Assembly: GCF_031202265.1 (NCBI RefSeq)
Contig: NZ_CP100604.1
Coordinates: forward strand, 186,001 to 250,000
DNA: 64,000 nucleotides
Direction: 5' to 3'
Origin: Bradyrhizobium sp. Ash2021
GTDB lineage: Bacteria > Pseudomonadota > Alphaproteobacteria > Rhizobiales > Xanthobacteraceae
The position numbers and the translations under genes are program-made. Under the pieces are notes generated by a model. The model was not told where the DNA came from. It saw only the letters and a list, made by a program, of their open reading frames with translations, and searched no databases. Positions within the stretch are counted from its first letter, which is position 1. The number at the start of each line of letters is the position of its first letter. Positions 45,187-53,539 of this stretch are shown here, piece after piece.

Positions 45187-45972
45187 GTTAACCCTAATAG
45201 CGACAATTTTAGCGACCTAGCCGCGGCCCGGCGGCTATTAACCTTAATTTCTTACCTTAATGGCAGTTAACAACTCTCCCCGAGACCGGCGGCTCAGCCA
45301 CTATACGGGAGAACCGGGCGGCCCGGCGGCCATTAACCTTAATTCTAAACGTTAATGGCAGTTAACCTCTGGCGCGAGATCGCTTCGCAAACAAGAAGCG
45401 TGCCACACGTACCAGTATGGCGCATGTGCGCTGCACAACCATTCGCGTATGCGTATTTATGGAATCTCTCGCAGTGCACTCTCAGAGGTTGTGGTTAACA
45501 GACTACTAACGCGACCCCTCGTCAAGTCCAATCGCTCGCCATGGTTAACCAAAGGTTGCGCACTATTGATCTTACAATTTAACGTTAACGAGCCCCCGGC
45601 CCGGTGAGGTTGGTATGGTTAACGGCAGAAAGAGATAGGGGGCAAGTTCCAAAAACACAACCTATGGGCGAACTGCGATATGCCTAAACGGACACACTTC
45701 TTTCGAAGGAAAAATCGAGTTCGCCGCTCCAGAAAAAATTTTCGGGAAAATCGGATTTGCTCAGCCCCGATACCGGAGAAGTTTTCCCCCTAGCTCACAC
45801 GCATTTTCCGACCCGAAAGCCCGGACCGCGAAATTTAGAAAAATCCGGGAAAGTTCGAGCGCGTCGGCGCGTGAGATGATGTCAGTCATGCCTAGCCGAT
45901 GACATGGCTTCATCACCGCGTCTAGATGGTTGCCCCGGCGGGTAACCATAATTGATTTGCTCTCGCGTTAAC
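45187..45972. repeat. Cluster of eight GTTAAC palindromes
   Basis: GTTAAC starts at 45187, 45266, 45361, 45494, 45544, 45584, 45618 and 45967; the one at 45544 is the centre of the 10-bp palindrome TGGTTAACCA. At this base composition one copy would be expected every several kilobases. Confidence 0.9.
45225..45366 (+). repeat. 47-bp direct duplication with TTAACCTTAA and TTAATGGCAGTTAAC
   Basis: GGCCCGGCGGCTATTAACCT... at 45225-45271 and GGCCCGGCGGCCATTAACCT... at 45320-45366. Both continue TAATT...CTTAATGGCAGTTAAC or GTTAATGGCAGTTAAC. The ends are conserved and only the middle differs. 95-bp spacing. Confidence 0.9.
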
Positions 45973-46155
45973 CAAAACCCCTAGATCATACGGGACAAGT
46001 GCGGTTCGCTGAAAAATAAAAATGAATTTAGAATTTGAAAGCCCCGTTCACCATGTTGCGCAATCGATTTGAAAACCGACTAGCGGGAGCGGCCTTCGCG
46101 TCTCACATGGCAGACAACGTCATCCGTCCCGGAGACGCAATAGGAGCCGAAGCAC

Positions 46156-46416
46156 ATGAGTAACGTAAGCACCAAACTAATCGACGCCGCCAGCGATCAA
46201 AAATATCGCAAGCGTAAGTCAGCCATCGTGAAGGCGTGGCAACAATGGCTGCATGAAATCATCGCCGCCATGGATGCACAGCGCCAACATGAAGCGTTAT
46301 CAGACGACATGGTTGTATCCGATGAACTCGCCACTTTACTGGCCGAGTTAGATGAATGCCGGGCAGCCGGAAAAATCCTGATGCACGTTGACGAAGACGA
46401 CAGCGAGGCCGCATGA
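46156..46416 (+). CDS. Small element protein, unknown
   Basis: 86 aa, ATG at 46156 (GGAGCCG upstream). MSNVSTKLIDAASDQKYRKR, then a helical acidic part (ATLLAELDECRAAGKILMHV). No family recognised. Its end overlaps the next gene by ATGA, so the two form a small operon that ends in a strong terminator at 46612. Confidence 0.55.
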   Translation: MSNVSTKLIDAASDQKYRKRKSAIVKAWQQWLHEIIAAMDAQRQHEALSDDMVVSDELATLLAELDECRAAGKILMHVDEDDSEAA

Positions 46417-46598
46417 GACAGGAAATCAAAAACGACATAACGATAAGACGCCTCATCAAGTCCAACGGCGATGGCACCGTCGATGTCGAGTTAAGCACCG
46501 GGCAAATCGGAACGTGCAAATGGGATTTTGCTTATGGCCTTCCCATTGGGCCTATTGATATCGTGTACAACAAGCAAAGGCCGGGCGATGACGCCTAG
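46413..46598 (+). CDS. Small element protein, unknown
   Basis: 61 aa coupled to the previous gene. MRQEIKNDITIRRLIKSNGD followed by GTVDVELSTGQIGTCKWDFA; beta-rich. No family recognised. Confidence 0.5.
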   Translation: MRQEIKNDITIRRLIKSNGDGTVDVELSTGQIGTCKWDFAYGLPIGPIDIVYNKQRPGDDA

Positions 46599-46611
46599 CG
46601 CATCACAAGAT

Positions 46612-46640
46612 AAGAAGCCCGCCTAGCTGGCGGGCTTCTT
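46612..46640 (+). terminator. Strong intrinsic terminator
   Basis: A perfect 12-bp stem AAGAAGCCCGCC/GGCGGGCTTCTT around TAGCT, with the A-rich 5' side and T-rich 3' side allowing termination on either strand. Confidence 0.85.
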
Positions 46641-46820
46641 TGCGTTTGCCGCTATGAGGGCGCGACCATCCAGTGGTATTGCCCGTCCCGACAACTGCCA
46701 TTCATGATCTCGCGAGCCGTCTTGTGTGCGTGAAGTGCAAGGCAGTCGGCAAGCGTCCGCCCACAACACTGCTACAACTTACGCCTCGCGCCCGACACGC
46801 GCTCCCGGAGGACCTGACCG

Positions 46821-47177
46821 ATGATCTCTGACCACTCAAAACGGAAGCTCGTGCAGAAAACGGTCGAGACAATCAGGGCGACGGTCGGCGATCAATACCG
46901 CGTCCAGATCGTCAGTGAAGACCCGCTTCAAGTGATCATCACTGAGCGCGCCAAGCTCGACGAAAAGACCCGCGCCAATCTGCGCGCCGAGGCAGATGGC
47001 TTGATCGCGGCGATCCCCAAGGATGTCTGGGCAGCACTCAGCGCGTTTCGCGCCAGTGCTCGCGGCAACTACAAGGGCACGCCGGAAACGCTCGACAGCT
47101 TTATGGCGGCTGTCGAGACGGTTGCCATGGAAGCATTGCAGGCAGAACAGGCAAGGATTATCGGCTTCAAGCGATGA
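46821..47177 (+). CDS. Element protein, unknown
   Basis: 118 aa, ATG at 46821 with CGGAGGA upstream. MISDHSKRKLVQKTVETIRA, TVGDQYRVQIVSEDPLQVII, then helical LRAEADGLIAAIPKDVWAAL. No family recognised. It stands alone between a strong terminator and a poorly coding stretch. Confidence 0.55.
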   Translation: MISDHSKRKLVQKTVETIRATVGDQYRVQIVSEDPLQVIITERAKLDEKTRANLRAEADGLIAAIPKDVWAALSAFRASARGNYKGTPETLDSFMAAVETVAMEALQAEQARIIGFKR

Positions 47178-47205
47178 GCCGTTATCTATTCCGATAGCCG
47201 TTAGC

Positions 47206-47546
47206 ATGGCAAATCAAAACGAACTTGAACGCCTCCTGTTGCAGTTGGAACCTGAAGCAAGTCCAATCGCAATCAAACTGACATTGCCATCGGCCGGGCG
47301 TGCATTGTCGGCGTGCGTCATAGCGAGTTCGTGGATTTTATCGACGGCATTGCTTGTATCTTTCTTCTTGCCGAGCGCCTTCTCGACCACGGCGTCAATG
47401 ATAAGTTCGGCGGCGCGAGCGAGCACTCGCGCAACGTCGCGCACGGTAACAGCAAGCCCGAGGCCACGTCTGCCGCCGCGATGAGTGACGCCAGCGAAGC
47501 CGAACACTTCGCGTTCATCAAACTTGGCAGCTATAACGCTACTTGA
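47206..47546 (+). pseudogene. Possible frameshifted small gene
   Basis: From the ATG at 47206 the frame starts plausibly (MANQNELERLLLQLEPEASP) but after about residue 25 becomes Ser/Arg-rich. The neighbouring frame, open from 47256 to 47546, has codon use and composition like real genes (DIAIGRACIVGVRHSEFVDF, then AERLLDHGVNDKFGG). A one-base shift near 47280 would join them. The minus strand also has a reasonable frame here, so the assignment is weak. Confidence 0.25.
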
Positions 47547-47676
47547 TTTTGCCGCCGCGCGGCTCGATGTGCTGCGATACGGACGCGCCCAAGATGCTGT
47601 GCATGAGTTGCTTCGGGCGCTATGTGCCTCGCTCGCCCTGGAGTAGCATCCCCGTACTTGGTGCTGGGGGCACAGA

Positions 47677-48891
47677 ATGGTTGGCGGTGATTTCAGTTCT
47701 CTAACGAAAGAACCGCCACTAGCGAGGCTGGACGAAACTATCCGAGCCATAACGCCGGGGATGTCATATCCGGCGCTTTTGAGCTACGCCCGCGCAAATA
47801 CCCACAAGGACGCCCCGGGGTTGATCAGCAAGCGTTTCCTGCTGATGAATCGCGACGACACGATTGCTTACGATCACTTCTTGTCTCAGGCAGCGGCCCA
47901 TGGCCTTGAGAGCCCGTTTATTCGGAAGATCATGTACTTTCTATGGGCGTATCGCGACGAACGAATCAGGCGATTTATCTGCGAAATTGTCGCCAACTCG
48001 TCGGGTCAATGGCGTGTAACGCAACTCCTAAACAAATCGAACTCAAAATTTTTCGAATCGTGGCTGCAACCGTCTACGGCACGCAAGGCGAGGTCCAATT
48101 TCGAATATTTTATTGTCGAGGAAACGAAAATTGTCGATGCCGCAACCAAAACAGTCCATTTGGATTTAGGCGACGGGTGGTTGGACCAAGCTGCAATCGC
48201 TGCCGCACAACATGAGAAAGACCCGGTCATCCGCGAGGAATTGCTGGCGAACCCGGCGGCTTTTCTTGAGAAGCGAGGTTGGCTTGGCCTTCTCAATATT
48301 ACAAAAGCTCATTTACCCGCGACCTCTCCAATTCTTTCCTTTGATAGCGTTCCTCTTCAAGATACTGAGATCAACGTTGACCCTTCAATCCCGCCAACGG
48401 GCAAAGATTGGGATCGGAAAAGTCCTTCCTATTCTGGTAAAAAATCTACCCTTGCAAATATCGACCTAGTGTCGCGAGAGCGCGCGAACAGATCACATTT
48501 TGAGCTTGAGAAGCTTTTGGCGGGTTTCGCGACAAGCCAACGCTTGACGCCAAAATGGAATCAAAACGTCGATATGTATTTTGATGTGCCCGACGGCACA
48601 GTGCTCGCCGAAATTAAAAGCTGCACAGATTCCAATTTTCATAGTCAGCTTCGGAAGGGCATCAGCCAGCTATTTGAGTACCGCTTTCTGTACAAGACCT
48701 TGTTTGGCTCGGAAACGACGTTGCTCTTGTTGGTCGAGACCATCCCTCCGAAGGCCAAAAGATGGCTTATCGGATACGCAGAATCTTTGGGGATTGTCTT
48801 GGCATGGAAGGAGCCAGTTTCGGGAACGCTGGTGTCAAGTAGCAAGTTGCCCAAGACGCTTGCGGGCATCGTGACGCAAGTAAAAATATGA
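47677..48891 (+). CDS. Predicted PD-(D/E)XK nuclease (possible defence cargo)
   Basis: 404 aa, ATG at 47677. The C-terminal domain has the nuclease pattern: Glu near 275 in HFELEKLLAGF, D299 in NVDMYFDV, E312-I-K314 in VLAEIKSC, then QLRKGISQLFEYRF (QxxxY-like). The N-terminal two thirds are helical (SPFIRKIMYFLWAYRDERIR, FICEIVANSSGQWRVTQLLN), vaguely like BrxA/DUF1819-type proteins, but that is not secure. No signal peptide. Convergent with the methyltransferase operon (2-bp gap), a typical place for satellite cargo. Lower G+C than flanking core genes. Confidence 0.6.
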   Translation: MVGGDFSSLTKEPPLARLDETIRAITPGMSYPALLSYARANTHKDAPGLISKRFLLMNRDDTIAYDHFLSQAAAHGLESPFIRKIMYFLWAYRDERIRRFICEIVANSSGQWRVTQLLNKSNSKFFESWLQPSTARKARSNFEYFIVEETKIVDAATKTVHLDLGDGWLDQAAIAAAQHEKDPVIREELLANPAAFLEKRGWLGLLNITKAHLPATSPILSFDSVPLQDTEINVDPSIPPTGKDWDRKSPSYSGKKSTLANIDLVSRERANRSHFELEKLLAGFATSQRLTPKWNQNVDMYFDVPDGTVLAEIKSCTDSNFHSQLRKGISQLFEYRFLYKTLFGSETTLLLLVETIPPKAKRWLIGYAESLGIVLAWKEPVSGTLVSSSKLPKTLAGIVTQVKI

Positions 48892-48893
48892 GA

Positions 48894-49190
48894 TCAGCAA
48901 TTGGACATAGCTTGATCCGGCTTCATAAGGTGCAGGAAATGACCACTGGTCTCCGATCCGCCGGGTTCGATCTCGATTATTTCATCCGTTGTGGGATGCC
49001 GGAATGTCCGAAGCTCATTCTGAGAGCGTACCCATCCCGCGACACGGATGGTTCTTGTTAGGTCGGCTAGGAACTGACGGTCGGCATCGTCATTGTGAAG
49101 ATACGTGAGACGGCCATGCTTGCCCCACGCATCATCGATCAACTTGTAACCTTCCGACACAAGGATTTCATGCATTGGGTGCGTACTCAA
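48894..49190 (-). CDS. Small protein in the methyltransferase operon, unknown
   Basis: 98 aa from a TTG at 49190, four bases after the methyltransferase stop; an ATG at 49175 is the alternative. MHEILVSEGYKLIDDAWGKH, GRLTYLHNDDADRQFLADLT, TFRHPTTDEIIEIEPGGSET. No family recognised. It ends two bases from the convergent nuclease gene. Confidence 0.55.
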   Translation of the reverse strand: MSTHPMHEILVSEGYKLIDDAWGKHGRLTYLHNDDADRQFLADLTRTIRVAGWVRSQNELRTFRHPTTDEIIEIEPGGSETSGHFLHLMKPDQAMSNC

Positions 49191-49194
49191 CGGA

Positions 49195-49851
49195 TTACTT
49201 TGCTGCGGCCTTATGGGTCTGCGAGTGGTGTGCGTAGGTGTCCCAGCTTGGTTCGTATTGCTCGTTAGCTTGATCGCCCCACACCGTCCATTTGCGACGA
49301 GTACCCCGCGAAAAAAGCTCTAGGAACGGACCGGGAGAGCACGACTCTATCAATTCATATTGCTCGTCCGGCTTGCGTGAGTGCTCACGCTTGCGGGTCG
49401 CCATAAAATTCACTTGCGTTCGCCCGGGCTGGAGCGTTCGCGCATTTTTTCCACGCACGCCAAACAAAATGAGTTCTGTAACGTTGCGAAAATAGAATCC
49501 GACGCCGCGGCCATCCGGGCCGCCGTCTTTTCTGATTTTGTGCCAAACGATATTCGATTTGTAGGTGAAGCCCCATGCCTGCAATACCGCCAAACCTTCC
49601 GGCAGCATCGCATTCGGACACCAAAGATAAAGATGCGCCATCGGCGCTGCGATATCGCTTATGGGAAGAGCCTTGATGTCTGGCAGCTTCATCGTGCCGT
49701 AACGCGCCAAACGCTTATGCTCGGGCGCAATCTTTCCTGTCTTATTGGTAAACTGCCACGGCGGATCGGCAAGAATAGTGGCGAACCGTCGGTTCCCAAC
49801 GAACTTCAACAGATCGGCTGCTGCATCGGGCTCTTCGTTTCGGGCCAGCAT
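49195..49851 (-). CDS. MT-A70-family adenine methyltransferase
   Basis: 218 aa. The N6-adenine catalytic motif is D29-P-P-W32 (FATILADPPWQF). Then HLYLWCPNAMLPEGLAVLQA, WGFTYKSNIVWHKIRK, GVGFYFRNVTELILFGVRGK, TRKREHSRKPDEQYELIESC and KWTVWGDQ, all typical of phage and island MT-A70 proteins. Probably an orphan DNA methylase that marks element DNA. Starts one base after the upstream regulator stops (TGAAATG), so translationally coupled. Confidence 0.92.
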   Translation of the reverse strand: MLARNEEPDAAADLLKFVGNRRFATILADPPWQFTNKTGKIAPEHKRLARYGTMKLPDIKALPISDIAAPMAHLYLWCPNAMLPEGLAVLQAWGFTYKSNIVWHKIRKDGGPDGRGVGFYFRNVTELILFGVRGKNARTLQPGRTQVNFMATRKREHSRKPDEQYELIESCSPGPFLELFSRGTRRKWTVWGDQANEQYEPSWDTYAHHSQTHKAAAK

Positions 49852-49852
49852 T

Positions 49853-50083
49853 TCAACTATCCTCTAGGTGAATTGTCTTGCAGCCAACGGCTTCCATGCA
49901 TTGGATAAAAAACACAGCCGTAAAGGTGCCCCGACTGATTTTATTGGAGATGTTACGCTCACTGTCGTCGATGCCGACCGTCGCGAGCTTCCCGGCTAGG
50001 TCCGCATAGCTGAGATTGCGCCGCTTTAGCTCAGCCTTTAAGAGGCCCTTGACCCGGGCTTGCCAATCTTTTCGCTTGGCCAT
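49853..50083 (-). CDS. DUF6471-type helix-turn-helix regulator
   Basis: 76 aa from the ATG at 50083 (MAKRKDWQARVKGLLKAELK). RRNLSYADLAGKLATVGIDD followed by SERNISNKISRGTFTAVFFI is a XRE-like helix-turn-helix of the DUF6471 type. First gene of the short operon with the methyltransferase and the 98-aa protein; probably its regulator. Confidence 0.75.
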   Translation of the reverse strand: MAKRKDWQARVKGLLKAELKRRNLSYADLAGKLATVGIDDSERNISNKISRGTFTAVFFIQCMEAVGCKTIHLEDS

Positions 50084-50168
50084 AAGAGTCCCCAGATTCA
50101 ATGTCTGAATCACCGTAAATGATGTGATTCGCCTTGGCAAGAGTCTTAGAGGGCGTTGGACAGCAAGA

Positions 50169-51449
50169 TCAACCACATTCCGCGCGGGAGTCGATCGCCT
50201 TTCCAGTGCTCCAGTCGATAGTGAGTTCGTCGCCATGCTTCAGCTTGCTGCATGCGAAGTCGCTCCAAGCCTGCATCATGGGCCGCCGCTCTTCAATAAG
50301 CTCTTCGCGGTCGTAAGCTTGATCGGTCTTCGTGCCGACCGCGTGAGCAAGCGCACGGTCGCGCAAGTCTTTCGAGTATTTCGCCTTGACTGCCCAGCCC
50401 GTGAAGCTGGTTCTAAAGCCATGGGTCGTATAGTCTCCGCCGTGCTCTTTCACCTTGTCGATTAGAGCATCGTGCGGAAGCTGGCCAAACACACGCCCGG
50501 ACTTTTTCGGCGTGCCGAGCAGTGCGAGAGCTTGCGGCGACAGCGGCACGGAATGTTCAACGCTCTCTTTCATGCTGCGTTCGTCGATACCGCCCGGGAT
50601 TGTCCAAACCTTGCCGCTGATCTCTTCCCATCTCGCGTCACGTGCTTCCGCCGTTCTGGCAGCCGTGAGGATCGCGAACGCCAGCGCCCGCGCGTCTGGC
50701 GAGCCGTCCGCGTAAAGCTTGCCCATGAACTCCGGAACGTCGGCGACAGGCATTGACTTGTGTGGCTTGCTTTTCGGCGCGCTCGGGACAAGAAACTTCA
50801 TGACTTCTTTGCGGGCCGGGTTTTCACCATCGGCGCGCAGGCCTTTCGCAACGGCATAGTTGATTACTTGCATGACCCGCATGCGGACCTTGTCGGCGCG
50901 AGCGGGCGGGTATTTCTCCAGATGCTTTTGGACATCCGCCGATGTGATCGCGGCAGCCGAGAGAGCAGACAGCGGACCGGCCAGCGTCTTCCGGTACTGG
51001 CCAGCCTCGTGCCCTTCTGTGCCGCCCTTCCATCCGGGCGCGTTCAACGTGAGGTATGGTTCTATCAGGCTGCCGAACGGCACCCGGGCGGCCTCCGCTG
51101 CCTGTTCTGCAACCTTCTTGTCTTCGTCGGCCTTCTTGGCTTCCTCGGCGACGGCGAACGGGTCTCCGCCGAGCTTATGGACCTTCCACATGGCTTTCCG
51201 ACGTTCCCGGGCTTCGTCGGCACTGATCTCATCCGCAGGCCCGAGCGACTTCCAACGCTTGCCGAACCGCACGACCCAAGACCCTTGACCCGGTGAGGCA
51301 ACTTGCAGATACAGTCCCCCGCCGTCCGGGTGCTTGCCGGGCTTGCGGATAATCTTCGCGATATCCTTCGCGTCGAGGTCTTCGCCGAGCAGGGATAGTG
51401 CCATCTGGAGGGCTCCAGTTTTTACACGTTCTTTCCACGTTTTAGGCAT
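50169..51449 (-). CDS. int: Tyrosine recombinase (integrase) of the element
   Basis: 426 aa from the ATG at 51449; the frame extends to 51500 but lacks a ribosome site there. N-terminal arm-binding domain of the DUF4102 kind ([20 protein letters not shown], then [11 protein letters not shown] and [14 protein letters not shown]), a SAM-like core-binding domain, and a catalytic domain with Arg in [26 protein letters not shown] (HxxR), the second His in [12 protein letters not shown] and Tyr in [12 protein letters not shown]. Reads away from attR, about 96 bp from the core repeat. Confidence 0.95.
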   Translation of the reverse strand: MPKTWKERVKTGALQMALSLLGEDLDAKDIAKIIRKPGKHPDGGGLYLQVASPGQGSWVVRFGKRWKSLGPADEISADEARERRKAMWKVHKLGGDPFAVAEEAKKADEDKKVAEQAAEAARVPFGSLIEPYLTLNAPGWKGGTEGHEAGQYRKTLAGPLSALSAAAITSADVQKHLEKYPPARADKVRMRVMQVINYAVAKGLRADGENPARKEVMKFLVPSAPKSKPHKSMPVADVPEFMGKLYADGSPDARALAFAILTAARTAEARDARWEEISGKVWTIPGGIDERSMKESVEHSVPLSPQALALLGTPKKSGRVFGQLPHDALIDKVKEHGGDYTTHGFRTSFTGWAVKAKYSKDLRDRALAHAVGTKTDQAYDREELIEERRPMMQAWSDFACSKLKHGDELTIDWSTGKAIDSRAECG

Positions 51450-51468
51450 GGTCCTGAGATATGTCAAG

Positions 51469-51524
51469 GCGTGTGGAGATATGGAAGCCCAATAAAACAA
51501 GCGTTTTTAGCGTGTGGAGACATG
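51469..51524. repeat. Direct repeat beside attR, possible integrase arm sites
   Basis: CGTGTGGAGATATG at 51469-51482 and CGTGTGGAGACATG at 51511-51524 (13 of 14 match), between the integrase start and the att core. Position and spacing suit arm-type binding sites or an integrase operator. Confidence 0.5.
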
Positions 51525-51544
51525 CCGGGACGTTCGGGCTGCAT

Positions 51545-51557
51545 CTATGATAGCCAC
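51545..51557 (+). repeat. attR core
   Basis: CTATGATAGCCAC, identical to 35198-35210. It contains TATGAT, a good -10 hexamer, about 85 bp upstream of the secB start, so the core may be part of the secB promoter. Confidence 0.75.
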
Positions 51558-51641
51558 TCGCCCGGCACAGGCATTTCCGCCTTCCGAGCGAATTCAGACG
51601 AAACCCGGTCTCCGCTCGCTGGAGCTTCAGGAGAAATTTTC

Positions 51642-52130
51642 ATGACCAACGGCAACGGCGCGCCCGCCGAGCAGGCCCCTCCCCAGCTGAACGTGCTGGC
51701 GCAATACACCAAGGACCTGTCGTTCGAAAATCCGAACGCGCCGGCCTCGCTGGCGCCGCAGCAGCAGCAGCCCGCGATCAACATCCAGATCAACGTTTCC
51801 GCCAACAATCTGGCCGAAAACGAGTTCGAAGTGGTGCTTTCGGTCGAAGGCAAGGCTGAAAACGCCGGCAAGGTGATGTTCAGCTTCGATCTCGCCTATG
51901 CCGGCGTGTTCCGCATCGTCAATGTGCCGAAGGAAAACCTGCACCCGCTGGTCATGATCGAGTGCCCGCGGCTGTTGTTCCCGTTCGCGCGCGAGATCAT
52001 CGCCACTTCCGTGCGCGACGGCGGCTTCCCGCCCTTGATGCTGGATCCCGTCGATTTCGTCGGCCTGTACCGCCAGAACCTGGAGCGGCAGGCTGCCGCG
52101 CAGGCCGCGTCCGGCGTCAAGCCGAGCTAG
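51642..52130 (+). CDS. secB: Protein-export chaperone SecB
   Basis: Tetrameric chaperone that keeps preproteins unfolded for SecA. 162 aa from the ATG at 51642 (CAGGAG upstream). [65 protein letters not shown] and [17 protein letters not shown] are the family blocks. Its natural upstream neighbour, Tim44, is now beyond the integrated element. Confidence 0.98.
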   Translation: MTNGNGAPAEQAPPQLNVLAQYTKDLSFENPNAPASLAPQQQQPAINIQINVSANNLAENEFEVVLSVEGKAENAGKVMFSFDLAYAGVFRIVNVPKENLHPLVMIECPRLLFPFAREIIATSVRDGGFPPLMLDPVDFVGLYRQNLERQAAAQAASGVKPS

Positions 52131-52172
52131 GTTCAAGCCGGTTCCAGCGAAAGCCTGGGCGCCAAGCCTGGG

Positions 52173-52871
52173 CTAGCCGGCTGCCAGAAAATCGTTCCAG
52201 ATCGGTTTGTCGCCGAGCGTGGCGACAAAGGCCCGATGCGCCTCGCGATCGGCGTCGGTAATCCGTGGCGCGAGCGGCACCTCGCGCTGCCGCCGCGGCG
52301 TGTCGCCGTAGCCGCCGGATTGCGCGGCGCGGGTCTCCGAGGCCAGGATCAGTTGCGACTGCCGCGCCCCGATCAGGTCGATATAGACTTCGGCGAGCAG
52401 TTCGGCGTCGAGCAGCGCGCCGTGCTTGGTGCGGCGGGAATTGTCGATCGAATAGCGCGAGCAGAGATCGTCGAGCCGGTTCGAGACGCCGGGGTGCTTG
52501 CGGCGCGCCAGCAGCAGCGTGTCGACCAGCCGGTCGCGCGAAATCGGCGTTCGCTTGATGCGGTCGAGTTCGGCATTGATGAAGCTGATATCGAACGAGG
52601 CGTTGTGGATCACCAGCGGCGCGTCGGCGATGAACTCCAGGAATTCGTCGACCACCTCGGTGAATACCGGCTTGCCGGCGAGGAATTCGGCGGACAGGCC
52701 ATGCACCGCAAAGGCTTCCGCCGGCATGTCGCGTTCGGGATTGATGTAGCGGTGAAAGGTCTGGCCCGTCGGCATACGGTTGTAGATCTCGATGCAGCCG
52801 ATTTCGACCAGCCGGTCGCCGCGCAAGGGATCAAGGCCGGTGGTTTCGGTATCGAGAACGATTTCGCGCAT
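52173..52871 (-). CDS. dnaQ: DNA polymerase III epsilon subunit
   Basis: Proofreading 3'-5' exonuclease. 232 aa. ExoI motif REIVLDTETTGLDPLRGDRL (D, E), ExoII HNASFDISFINAEL (D), and ExoIII-epsilon HGALLDAELLAEVYIDL (HxxxxxD). Start ATG at 52871; minus strand, convergent with secB. Confidence 0.97.
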   Translation of the reverse strand: MREIVLDTETTGLDPLRGDRLVEIGCIEIYNRMPTGQTFHRYINPERDMPAEAFAVHGLSAEFLAGKPVFTEVVDEFLEFIADAPLVIHNASFDISFINAELDRIKRTPISRDRLVDTLLLARRKHPGVSNRLDDLCSRYSIDNSRRTKHGALLDAELLAEVYIDLIGARQSQLILASETRAAQSGGYGDTPRRQREVPLAPRITDADREAHRAFVATLGDKPIWNDFLAAG

Positions 52872-52912
52872 GGATTTTCAGAACACGGGTTTTCAGGGCG
52901 GAGAACGGCGAA

Positions 52913-53512
52913 TCAAGCCCGCCGCCGCGGCATCTTAACAACCTCGACCAGAATGTCCCGGATTTGGTCCCGCACTGGCTCGAGGCCATGCGAGGTATCC
53001 ACTATGAAATCCGCGCGCTTGCGTTTTTCGGCATCGGGTAACTGCCGTGCCAGAATGGCGTCGAGCCTGGCGTCGTCCATGATGCCCCGCGCCAATACGC
53101 GTTCGCGCTGATTTTCCGGCGAGGTCGTCACCACCACCACCGCATCGACACGCTTTTCGCCGCCGGTCTCAAACAATAGCGGCACATCCACAACCACGAC
53201 CGGTGCGCCCGACGCCTCCGCATCCGCAAAGAATTTTTGCCGCGAGGCGCCCAGCATCGGATGCACGATCTGTTCGAGCTGCTTCAGGGCAGAAGGATCA
53301 TGCACCACGCGCGCCGACAGCTTGTTGCGATCGACCTTGCCATCCGACGTCGTACCCGGAAATGCGGCTTCGATCGCGGGCGCCGCCTCTCCCTCGTATA
53401 ATTGATGGACGATGGCGTCGGCGTCGTAGACCGGGACGCCGGCTTCCGCAAACAGCTTTGCGGTGGTGGATTTTCCCATCCCGATCGAGCCGGTCAGTCC
53501 CAGGATCAACAT
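52913..53512 (-). CDS. coaE: Dephospho-CoA kinase
   Basis: Last step of CoA synthesis. 199 aa. Walker [13 protein letters not shown], then [40 protein letters not shown] and the [19 protein letters not shown] lid region. Upstream of dnaQ on the same strand; aroE, often found here in relatives, is absent. Confidence 0.97.
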   Translation of the reverse strand: MLILGLTGSIGMGKSTTAKLFAEAGVPVYDADAIVHQLYEGEAAPAIEAAFPGTTSDGKVDRNKLSARVVHDPSALKQLEQIVHPMLGASRQKFFADAEASGAPVVVVDVPLLFETGGEKRVDAVVVVTTSPENQRERVLARGIMDDARLDAILARQLPDAEKRKRADFIVDTSHGLEPVRDQIRDILVEVVKMPRRRA

Positions 53513-53539
53513 TTTACGACAGCCATTTTCGCAATTCGT

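Larger units (their letters stand above)
44633..46155. other. Non-coding candidate replication origin of the element
   Basis: About 1.5 kb without an acceptable gene directly after the replication protein. Part one (44781-45098) has seven or eight TGGCACAGTG-like repeats in both orientations. Part two (45187-45972) has eight copies of GTTAAC and a 47-bp direct duplication. G+C drops in part two. Repeat-rich, AT-richer DNA next to a primase-helicase gene is the usual layout of such origins. A 62-codon minus-strand frame (45761-45949) was not accepted as a gene. Confidence 0.6.
35198..51557 (+). mobile_element. 16.35-kb integrative element (phage-satellite-like)
   Basis: Bounded by the 13-bp direct repeat CTATGATAGCCAC (35198-35210 and 51545-51557) and inserted between Tim44 and secB, genes that are adjacent in related chromosomes. 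It holds an excisionase-like gene at the left, a tyrosine integrase at the right, a primase-polymerase/helicase with a repeat-rich candidate origin, a terminase-small-subunit-like gene, many small phage-like genes, and a nuclease and a methyltransferase as probable cargo. No structural, large-terminase, lysis or conjugation genes were seen. Core genes on both sides are intact. Confidence 0.8.

Noticed and set aside
45225..45366. CtrA-type sites (TTAA-N7-TTAA) in the repeat region
   Set aside because: The repeated TTAA pairs are separated by 2, 9 or 6 bases, not 7, so they do not fit the CtrA consensus.
45761..45949. 62-codon minus-strand gene in the candidate origin
   Set aside because: Plausible composition but no ribosome site and it lies among repeats; not enough to call.
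35198..51557. Ordinary prophage
   Set aside because: No large terminase, portal, capsid, tail or lysis gene could be recognised and the size is too small for a complete tailed phage.
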